Shown here: one piece after another, positions 1 to 4,521 of the stretch | Numbering within the stretch: position 1 is the stretch's first letter | How the letters are laid out: each line of letters opens with the position of its first letter | Assembly: GCA_021767885.1 (NCBI GenBank) | Contig: JAASSM010000123.1 | Location: forward strand, 1-6,212 | Direction: 5' to 3' | Origin: a bacterium | GTDB lineage: Bacteria; Krumholzibacteriota; Krumholzibacteria; LZORAL124-64-63 | DNA length: 6,212 nucleotides | The notes under the pieces: model-generated | What the model saw: the letters and a program-made list of their open reading frames with translations, nothing else | The model's database searches: none | Told to the model about the DNA's origin: nothing | Program-made: the position numbers and the translations under genes

Positions 1-2
1 AA

Positions 3-545
3 CGACACCGCCAGGCCCTGGCCCGGGCCGGCCGCGAGACCCTGCCCGTCCGCCGCCAGGACGAGCTGGCCCGCGTCGGTTCCCTGGTGATCCCCGGTGG
101 CGAGTCCACCACCCTCTCCCGGCTCATCGACCGGGGCGGCCTGCGCGCTCCGCTGCTGCAGTTCGCCCGTGCGGGCAAGCCCATCCTGGGGACCTGCGCG
201 GGGCTGATCATGCTCTCCCGCGGCCTGGTGGGCGAGCGGGACCAGGCCTGGCACGGCGTCCAGCCCCTGGGCCTGCTCGACGTCCAGGTGCAGCGCAACG
301 GCTATGGTCGACAGGTGGACAGCTTCACCGAGTCCCTGGACCTGGCGGACGATCTCGCCGCCGCCGGGCCCTGCGAGGCCGTCTACATCCGCGCCCCGCG
401 GATCGTGGACGTGGGACCGGGGGCGGAGGTCGTCGCCCGGCGGCCCGATGGCGAGGTGGTGGGTGTGCGCCAGGGCCGCATCGTGGGCCTGACCTTCCAT
501 CCCGAGCTGGCCGACGATCCCCGCTTCCACGCCCTGCTGGGCTGA
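3..545 (+). CDS. pdxT: Pyridoxal 5'-phosphate synthase glutaminase subunit PdxT (5' end missing)
   Basis: PdxT hydrolyses glutamine and passes the ammonia to the synthase PdxS, which makes PLP from ribose 5-phosphate and glyceraldehyde 3-phosphate in the cytoplasm (family knowledge). The reading frame is open from base 3 and gives 180 residues. Numbered from there, PGGEST lies at 31-36, the GTCAG nucleophile elbow has Cys65, and FHPE supplies the other catalytic residues, His166 and Glu168. The family signatures RNGYGRQVDSF (98-108) and YIRAPRI (128-134) are also present, so the triad is complete. Compared with Bacillus PdxT, about 15 N-terminal residues lie outside the window. The GTG at base 87 falls inside the conserved PGGEST strand and is not the start. 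The C-terminus is some 20 residues shorter than in Bacillus. The partner pdxS is expected upstream but is not visible. A strong hairpin follows the stop, and lplA converges from the other side. Confidence 0.96.
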   Translation, partial: RHRQALARAGRETLPVRRQDELARVGSLVIPGGESTTLSRLIDRGGLRAPLLQFARAGKPILGTCAGLIMLSRGLVGERDQAWHGVQPLGLLDVQVQRNGYGRQVDSFTESLDLADDLAAAGPCEAVYIRAPRIVDVGPGAEVVARRPDGEVVGVRQGRIVGLTFHPELADDPRFHALLG

Positions 546-551
546 AGGCCA

Positions 552-584
552 GGCTGGCCGGCGGTGTCTCGCCGCCGGCCGGCC
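552..584 (+). terminator. GC-rich hairpin after pdxT, putative terminator without U-tract
   Basis: Six bases after the pdxT stop, GGCTGGCCGGCGG (552-564) pairs with CCGCCGGCCGGCC (572-584), giving 13 pairs with one G-U wobble. The loop is short and can close further with a G-U and a G-C pair. The hairpin lies between two convergent genes and could act on both transcripts. No run of T follows on either strand, so it is not a classical intrinsic terminator. The stem is seen directly; the terminator role is inferred. Confidence 0.5.
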
Positions 585-591
585 ACGCCCC

Positions 592-627
592 GCCGCGTCC
601 GCCACGCCAGCCGCGTCCGCCGCGTCC
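592..627. repeat. 9-bp tandem repeat, four units, downstream of lplA
   Basis: Four back-to-back 9-bp units start at 592, 601, 610 and 619. Three are identical (GCCGCGTCC); the second differs at three positions (GCCACGCCA). A similar GCCACGCCC precedes the array at 582-590, separated by one base. The array lies between the pdxT hairpin and the end of lplA. It is too short for a clear function and resembles a slippage-derived microsatellite. Confidence 0.7.
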
Positions 628-647
628 GTTCCGATGGAGTGTTCCGA

Positions 648-1646
648 TCAGCCGATCTGCTCGCCGAGCCAGGCCGCCAGCTGCTCCAGCTCGCTGGCGT
701 AGCCCTGGCCGCCGACGGCGCCGCGCAGGCGGGCCTGGACGTCCGCCCCGCGGTAAGCGGTCCCCGGAAGCTGATCCATGACCAGGTCGATCATGTCCGG
801 GTGCAGGCTGTCGGAGAAGATCCGCGCCGCCACGATGCGGCCCCGCCGCGTGTCCAGGTGCACGTCGACCAGCCCCCAGTCGAAGCTGCCGGCGAGGTGA
901 TGGGCGAAGTCCGGCGTGGCGCCGAAGCGCCAGTCCCAGTCCTGCTGCAGCGCGTAGTGCTCGGCGAGGGCGGGCAGATGCTCGAGATCCGAACGGTCGA
1001 GCTCCTCCACCGGGGCGTCGTCCTGGTGGTGCTCGCGGAAGACGTCGGCGAGGGCATCGCAGAAGCGGTCGTGATCCAGATCGGGACAGAACTCCTGCAG
1101 GTTGGCCACGCGCGAGCGCACCGATCCGATGCCCTTGGCCGCCAGCTTGCGCGGATCCGGCCGCAGCAGCTCGCCGAGCCGACCGAGGTCCACGTGCAGC
1201 AGCATCGTGCCATGGTGGAAGGCCCGGTCGGGCGCCTCCTTGAAGGCGTTGCCCGAGATCTTGCGGCCATCGACGGTGAGGTCGTTGCGACCGGAGACCT
1301 CGGCCTCGACGCCGAACCGGGCCAGAGCCCGGATCAACAGCTCGAAGTTCCGCGCCTTGGAGTAGGTCTGCCGGCCCTCGAGGAAGGTGAAGCAGGAGTT
1401 GCCCAGATCCTGGTACACGGCCCCGCCACCGCTCTGACGCCGGGTCAGCAGGACACCCTGCGCCTCCATCTTCTGGAGATCGCACTCGCGCCAGGGGTTC
1501 TGGTGGCGGCCGATGACGATGTTCGGCTGGTTGCGCCAGAGGAAGAGCACCGGCACCGCCGGGTCCAGGTCCCGGAAGATCCAGTCCTCGGTGGCCAGGT
1601 TGAACCACGGGTTGGTGTCGGTGGAGCGCAGGATGCGGATGGGCAC
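648..1646 (-). CDS. lplA: Lipoate-protein ligase A
   Basis: LplA activates free lipoate with ATP to lipoyl-AMP and attaches it to a lysine of lipoyl domains in 2-oxoacid dehydrogenases and GcvH; it is the cytoplasmic salvage route. The 332-residue product follows E. coli LplA (338 residues) along its whole length: FLWRNQPNIVIGRHQNPW (35-52), RRQSGGGAVYQDLGN (69-83), SGRNDL (118-123), GRKISG with the invariant ligase lysine at 129, FHHGT (143-147) and KGIGSVRSRV (171-180). The C-terminal accessory domain (about 240-332) is present, so no separate LplB is needed. One oddity is Gln79 where E. coli has His in the GGGAVFHD motif. The GTG start at 1646 is chosen because similarity begins two residues later; an in-frame GTG 16 codons upstream is possible. 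No good Shine-Dalgarno is seen before either. It lies 224 bp behind the minus-strand oxidoreductase gene, and no lipA or lipB is visible. Confidence 0.96.
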   Translation of the reverse strand: MPIRILRSTDTNPWFNLATEDWIFRDLDPAVPVLFLWRNQPNIVIGRHQNPWRECDLQKMEAQGVLLTRRQSGGGAVYQDLGNSCFTFLEGRQTYSKARNFELLIRALARFGVEAEVSGRNDLTVDGRKISGNAFKEAPDRAFHHGTMLLHVDLGRLGELLRPDPRKLAAKGIGSVRSRVANLQEFCPDLDHDRFCDALADVFREHHQDDAPVEELDRSDLEHLPALAEHYALQQDWDWRFGATPDFAHHLAGSFDWGLVDVHLDTRRGRIVAARIFSDSLHPDMIDLVMDQLPGTAYRGADVQARLRGAVGGQGYASELEQLAAWLGEQIG

Positions 1647-1727
1647 GGTGGATCCATTCGGTGGTGGGGCCAGGAGCGTGGCGACGACGGCCACGAGATA
1701 ATGCCGCGGGCCGCCGCTGTCCAGCCG

Positions 1728-1761
1728 CCACCGCGCCCCGACGCAGGCCGGGGCGCGGTGG
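1728..1761 (-). other. Perfect 13-bp inverted repeat (hairpin) upstream of lplA
   Basis: CCACCGCGCCCCG (1728-1740) is the exact reverse complement of CGGGGCGCGGTGG (1749-1761), with an 8-base loop. The stem is almost all G-C and would be very stable in RNA. It lies in the gap between the oxidoreductase gene and lplA, about 80 bp before the lplA start and directly next to the G-rich 9-bp array. No T-run follows on either strand. It could terminate or attenuate readthrough into lplA, or be a structure in the lplA leader. The pairing is certain; the role is unknown. Confidence 0.6.
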
Positions 1762-1832
1762 GGCCGCCGGGGCCGCCGGGACCGATGGGTCCGGTGGGGC
1801 CGGTGGGGCCGGTGGGGCCGGTGGGGCCGATG
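1761..1832. repeat. G-rich 9-bp minisatellite, eight units
   Basis: Eight contiguous 9-bp units fill exactly 72 bp. In order they are two of GGGCCGCCG, one GGACCGATG, one GGTCCGGTG, three identical GGGCCGGTG and one GGGCCGATG. On the plus strand this gives nine runs of three or four G at regular 9-bp steps, an arrangement able to form G-quadruplexes. The array lies in a non-coding gap. Relative to lplA and the oxidoreductase gene, both on the minus strand, the G-rich strand is the template strand. One plus-strand frame reads as Gly-Pro-X triplets, but no gene there can be supported. Confidence 0.9.
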
Positions 1833-1870
1833 GGGCGGAACGCCGCTGGACGGCGGCCGTGGCCGGGGCG

Positions 1871-2881
1871 TCAGACCAGGCCGGCGGCCTGCCGGACCCG
1901 TTCGGCCGCCACCAGGGCCCGCAGGCCGTCCCGGCCGCTGACCAGTGGCTCCTCGCCGCTGCGGATGCAGCGGATGAAGGCCGCCAGCTCGTCGCGCAGC
2001 GGGTTGGCCTCCGGCTCCACCGGCGGCTTCTCCACCGAGACGAGCTGGTCGCGGACGAAGTCCAGCGGCGAGAGGCCGCCGAGGTCGTCTGGCGTGATGT
2101 CGGTGGGGATCACGTCGCCGCGGCCCACGCGCTCGTCGCGCCGGACGATGGTGGCGGTGCGGTCCATGAAGTCGATCTCGAAGTAGGCGTCGCTCTGGTA
2201 GGCCCGCAGCCGCCGCTCGGTGCGCAGCGCGGTGCGGACGGCCTTGAGCTGGGCGCAGGCCCCGCCCTCGAACTCGATCCAGGCGGCGGCCAGGTCCTCG
2301 GACTGCGAGAAGACCGGCGTGGCCCAGGCGCGCACCTCGGCGATCTCCTCGCGGACCAGCGACATGATGATCTCCAGATCGTGGATCATCAGGTCCAGGA
2401 CCACGCCCACGTCGGTGGCGCGGAACGGATAGGGCGCCACCCGCACGGCCTCGAGGAAGCGCGGATCGGTGATCCGCCGCGCCACCGCCCGCAGGGCCGG
2501 GTTGAACCGCTCGATGTGACCCACCTGCAGCAGGGCGCCCTGGCTCTCGGCCAGCTCGCAGAGCTCCCGTGCCTCGGTCGCCGAGGCTGCCAGCGGCTTC
2601 TCCACCAGGCAAGGCACGCCCCTGGCGAGGAAGTGCCGGGCCAGCTCATGGTGCAGCGTCGTGGGCGCGGCGATGGTCACGCCGTCGAGGTCGGCCGGAT
2701 CCAGCTGCCGATGGTCGGTGACCAGCGGGCAGCCATGGAGGTCGGCGAGCGCCTGGCGGGCGGGGTCGGGGTCGCAGATGGCGACCAGCTCGGCGTCGGG
2801 CAGCCCGGCCAGCTGCTGGGCGTGCCAGCGGCCGAGGTGTCCGGCACCCACCAGGGCGATGCGGGCGGGCTTCTGAGGCAT
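1871..2881 (-). CDS. Gfo/Idh/MocA-family oxidoreductase, GnnA-like (probable UDP-sugar 3-dehydrogenase)
   Basis: This 336-residue NAD(P)-dependent sugar dehydrogenase has a full-length two-domain architecture. The N-terminal Rossmann fold shows GAGHLG (12-17) for the nucleotide, Asp37 at the end of the second strand, and the EKP motif at 94-96 that marks the active site. The C-terminal substrate domain carries DLMIHDL (163-169), with the His-Asp pair typical of the family. The stretches VGHIERFNP (120-128) and FRATDVGVVLDLMIHDLEI resemble oxidoreductases encoded near lipid A genes, including GnnA, which oxidises the 3-hydroxyl of UDP-GlcNAc before GnnB aminates it. That assignment is by memory of the family and is moderate. 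No gnnB or lpx gene is in view. The ATG start is supported by AAAGGAG at 2888-2894, six bases upstream. The leader is interrupted by the inverted-repeat element that begins 20 bp before the start codon. Another sugar or cyclitol substrate remains possible. Confidence 0.9.
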   Translation of the reverse strand: MPQKPARIALVGAGHLGRWHAQQLAGLPDAELVAICDPDPARQALADLHGCPLVTDHRQLDPADLDGVTIAAPTTLHHELARHFLARGVPCLVEKPLAASATEARELCELAESQGALLQVGHIERFNPALRAVARRITDPRFLEAVRVAPYPFRATDVGVVLDLMIHDLEIIMSLVREEIAEVRAWATPVFSQSEDLAAAWIEFEGGACAQLKAVRTALRTERRLRAYQSDAYFEIDFMDRTATIVRRDERVGRGDVIPTDITPDDLGGLSPLDFVRDQLVSVEKPPVEPEANPLRDELAAFIRCIRSGEEPLVSGRDGLRALVAAERVRQAAGLV

Positions 2882-2901
2882 GAACGGCTCCTTTCACAGG
2901 C

Positions 2902-2923
2902 TTGTGCCCCGAAGATTGTTGAT
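2902..2923 (+). repeat. Left arm of 22-bp perfect inverted repeat
   Basis: The arm begins TTGTGCCCCGAAG and ends TTGTTGAT. Its 22 bases are the exact reverse complement of 3016-3037. Identity stops sharply on both sides: base 2901 does not match its counterpart 3038, and 2924 does not match 3015. The arm is clearly lower in GC than the neighbouring genes (10 of 22 bases). Confidence 0.98.
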
Positions 2924-3015
2924 CGCCGAAAAAACACGCGGCGCTCAGCACGATCCATGTCGCGCAGAGGACGATACGCAAAAACTCGACGGTGCGAGAT
3001 GGGTCTCCAGGGGCC

Positions 3016-3037
3016 ATCAACAATCTTCGGGGCACAA
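3016..3037 (-). repeat. Right arm of 22-bp perfect inverted repeat
   Basis: Read on the minus strand, these 22 bases are identical to 2902-2923. On the plus strand the arm starts ATCAACAATCTTCGG and ends CACAA. The last base is 156 bp before the start codon of the KamA-like gene. Confidence 0.98.
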
Positions 3038-3085
3038 CTCAGGGTAGCAGAACTCCGTGGGGTCGGCGAGGGGATTCCCCGCGGG

Positions 3086-3114
3086 TGGCCATGACCCCCT
3101 GTTGTTGGTAGATT
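3086..3114 (+). promoter_or_regulatory. Candidate sigma70-type promoter with extended -10 for the KamA-like gene
   Basis: TGGCCA (3086-3091) matches four of six bases of the -35 consensus. After a 17-bp spacer, TAGATT (3109-3114) matches four of six of the -10. A TG one base upstream of the -10 hexamer (3106-3107) gives an extended -10. Transcription would begin near 3121 and leave a leader of about 73 bases. The patch around 3101-3120 is the most AT-rich stretch between the inverted-repeat element and the gene. The call rests on consensus matching only. Confidence 0.35.
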
Positions 3115-3193
3115 ATCAGTTGCCCGCCTTCGACCCATCATCCCAGCGACGTCTTTTGCAGGAGGTCGAGACCGAGAAGGGAGGTCACGCAGC

Positions 3194-4312
3194 ATGTCTG
3201 CCCCTCAGCCCAAGCCCCTCCAGTTGCCTCCGCGCGTGCGCCCCGTGCGCTCCATCGCGGACATCCCGGACATCCCGGCCGACATCGCGGAGGCCCTCGA
3301 GCCCGTGGCCGAGAAGTACGCCTTTCGCGCTAACGACTACTATCTCGGTCTGATCGACTGGGCGGATCCGGAGGACCCCATCCGCCGCCTGATCATCCCC
3401 GATCCGAGCGAGCTGAAGGACTGGGGTCACCTCGATGCGAGCAACGAGGCCGCCAACACCGTGGCGCGGGGCGTCCAGCACAAGTACCGGGACACGGCGC
3501 TCGTGCTGACCGCCTCGACCTGCGGGGCCTACTGCCGGTACTGCTTCCGCAAGCGCCTGTTCATGCGCCACAACGAGGAGACGGCCCACGATTTCAGCGA
3601 GGCCTTCGCCTACGTCGCGCGGCATCCGGAGATCACCGACGTCCTGCTGACCGGCGGCGACCCCCTGGTGCTCGCCACCTCCCGGCTGACGCCCGTGATC
3701 CGCCGCTTCGCCGCCATCCCGCACGTGCGCACCGTGCGCATCGGCTCGAAGATGGTGGCCTTCAACCCGTTCCGCATCCTGGACGACCACGACCTCCTCG
3801 GCGTGATCGAGCGCACCGTGGCCGGTGGCACGGCGGTCTACGTCATGGCCCACTTCGATCACCCGCGCGAGCTCACCGCCCCGGCCCGGGAGGCCATCGC
3901 CACCCTGCAGGACGCCGGCGCCCACGTGGTCAACCAGTGCCCGCTGATCCGCGGGGTGAACGACGACCCGGACGTCCTGGTCGAGCTCTTCGAGACCATG
4001 ACCGGGCTCGGCGCCCCGCAGTACTACCTGTTCCAGGGTCGTCCCACCGCCGGCAACGAGCCCTACGAGGTGCCCCTGGTGGAGGGCTGGCGGATCTTCG
4101 ATGCCGCGCGGAGCCGTTGCTCGGGTCTCTCGCGTCGGGTCCGTTACGCCATGAGCCACGCCAGCGGCAAGATCGAGGTCCTCGGCCTGGACGAGGAGCG
4201 CATCTACCTGCGCTACCACCGTGCGCGGGATCCCGAGGACGAGAGCCGGATCCTGGTCCGGGCCCGGGACGACCACGCCTACTGGCTGGACGACCTCGAG
4301 CCCGCCCACTGA
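3194..4312 (+). CDS. KamA-family radical SAM protein (lysine 2,3-aminomutase-like, substrate unknown)
   Basis: This 372-residue cytoplasmic radical SAM enzyme is related to lysine 2,3-aminomutase and EpmB. CGAYCRYC (110-117) has the CX3CX2C cysteines 110, 114 and 117 that bind the [4Fe-4S] cluster. GGDPL (154-158) contributes to SAM binding, and QCPLIRGVND (248-257) is a strong KamA-family motif. Lys326 in SGKIEV aligns with the PLP-binding lysine of the aminomutases, so the protein probably uses PLP. The two aspartates that hold the lysine side chain in clostridial lysine 2,3-aminomutase are not conserved: Arg283 (FQGRPT) replaces the first, and the second is Ala or Met near 319-320. Lysine is therefore an unlikely substrate. 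No efp, epmA or beta-lysine acetyltransferase gene is nearby. The ATG start has AAGGGAGGT at 3177-3185, eight bases upstream. The C-terminus is shorter than in lysine 2,3-aminomutase (about 416 residues). Confidence 0.93.
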   Translation: MSAPQPKPLQLPPRVRPVRSIADIPDIPADIAEALEPVAEKYAFRANDYYLGLIDWADPEDPIRRLIIPDPSELKDWGHLDASNEAANTVARGVQHKYRDTALVLTASTCGAYCRYCFRKRLFMRHNEETAHDFSEAFAYVARHPEITDVLLTGGDPLVLATSRLTPVIRRFAAIPHVRTVRIGSKMVAFNPFRILDDHDLLGVIERTVAGGTAVYVMAHFDHPRELTAPAREAIATLQDAGAHVVNQCPLIRGVNDDPDVLVELFETMTGLGAPQYYLFQGRPTAGNEPYEVPLVEGWRIFDAARSRCSGLSRRVRYAMSHASGKIEVLGLDEERIYLRYHRARDPEDESRILVRARDDHAYWLDDLEPAH

Positions 4313-4335
4313 TCAGAAATCGCCCACCCTGTCGG

Positions 4336-4380
4336 GGAACCGGCCTGCGACCGCCTCCGGGCGCGTCGTGTGCCGGTTCC
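4336..4380 (+). other. Nested hairpin after the KamA-like gene
   Basis: GGAACCGGC (4336-4344) pairs perfectly with GCCGGTTCC (4372-4380). Within the 27-base loop a second stem, CGCC (4352-4355) with GGCG (4360-4363), can form. It begins 23 bp after the stop codon, so it could act as a terminator or as a 3' end stabilising structure. No T-run follows, so intrinsic termination is not supported. Confidence 0.45.
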
Positions 4381-4401
4381 GTCGTTCGGTGGCCGCTGCC
4401 G

Positions 4402-4418
4402 GCGGCCCGCGGGGCCGC
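4402..4418 (+). other. 7-bp perfect GC hairpin in the gap before the ATPase gene
   Basis: GCGGCCC (4402-4408) pairs with GGGCCGC (4412-4418) around a 3-base loop. In such GC-rich DNA a stem of this length can arise by chance. It is recorded because it is one of three stems within 209 bp. Confidence 0.35.
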
Positions 4419-4476
4419 ACGATCCGCCTGCGGGGCGGCGGCATGCTCCTTGCGGCTGGCGGTCTGGATCGTACTG

Positions 4477-4496
4477 CGGCGTGGTCCGCCACGCCG
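4477..4496 (+). other. 8-bp perfect hairpin close to the ATPase ribosome binding site
   Basis: CGGCGTGG (4477-4484) pairs with CCACGCCG (4489-4496) around the loop TCCG. The structure ends 14 bases before the AGGGAG ribosome binding site (4511-4516), so it would sit in the leader of the ATPase mRNA if transcription begins upstream. A role in mRNA stability or translation is possible but not shown. Confidence 0.4.
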
Positions 4497-4521
4497 GGTC
4501 GCCTACCAGCAGGGAGCGAAC

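Larger units (their letters stand above)
2902..3037. mobile_element. Candidate MITE-like element with 22-bp terminal inverted repeats
   Basis: Perfect 22-bp inverted repeats enclose 92 bp, giving a 136-bp unit. By my count it is about 57% GC, clearly below the flanking genes. The inner part carries a small hairpin beside the left arm (CGCCG 2924-2928 with CGGCG 2939-2943). It holds no gene, so if mobile it would depend on a transposase supplied elsewhere. The seven bases just outside each end agree in register at five positions and share CAGG (2897-2900 and 3040-3043), a possible eroded target duplication, but this is weak. The alternative is a pair of regulatory sites serving the divergent genes, or a dispersed repeat of another kind. 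The repeat is certain; mobility is inferred. Confidence 0.45.
2882..3193. other. Divergent intergenic region between oxidoreductase and KamA-like genes
   Basis: These 312 bp hold the Shine-Dalgarno of the minus-strand oxidoreductase gene (2888-2894) and the 136-bp inverted-repeat element (2902-3037). They also hold a nested hairpin (3059-3098), a candidate extended -10 promoter for the plus-strand gene (3086-3114), and two copies of GGAGGTC (3161-3167 and 3180-3186), the second of which serves as ribosome binding site. No convincing promoter for the oxidoreductase gene was found; it may lie inside or beyond the element. Reading frames through this stretch are short or continue antisense to genes, and none is supported as coding. 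Confidence 0.8.

Noticed and set aside
592..1832. The repeats as a CRISPR array or transposon ends around lplA
   Set aside because: The units are 9 bp with no spacers, and the two arrays differ in sequence and are not inverted copies.
564..2186. Long plus-strand open frame of 540 codons antisense to lplA and the oxidoreductase gene
   Set aside because: It is a GC-driven antisense frame across two well-supported genes, with no recognisable domain apart from the repeat-derived Gly-Pro-X stretch.
1647..2612. N-terminal extension of the lplA frame that would add over 300 residues
   Set aside because: The extension runs out of frame through the oxidoreductase gene and the minisatellite (as a Pro-His-Arg repeat). 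LplA similarity begins at the GTG at 1646.
2646..3035. Minus-strand frame from inside the inverted-repeat element, with a hydrophobic stretch ending in LSAAC that recalls a lipoprotein signal
   Set aside because: It begins within the right repeat arm, continues out of frame into the oxidoreductase gene, has no ribosome binding site that I can see, and the residue three before the Cys is Ser, a poor lipobox.
3161..3186. Duplicate GGAGGTC (3161-3167 and 3180-3186) as evidence for a leader peptide
   Set aside because: No start codon follows the first copy at a usable distance before the second, so only the second copy is counted as a ribosome binding site.
3185..4309. Minus-strand open frame of 374 codons across the KamA-like gene
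   Set aside because: The plus-strand protein has complete radical SAM motifs. The antisense frame is low-complexity and recognisable as nothing.
3937..4521. Upstream open extension of the ATPase frame (195 extra codons)
   Set aside because: It overlaps the end of the KamA-like gene out of frame. The ATG at 4522 has a ribosome binding site, and family similarity starts just after it.
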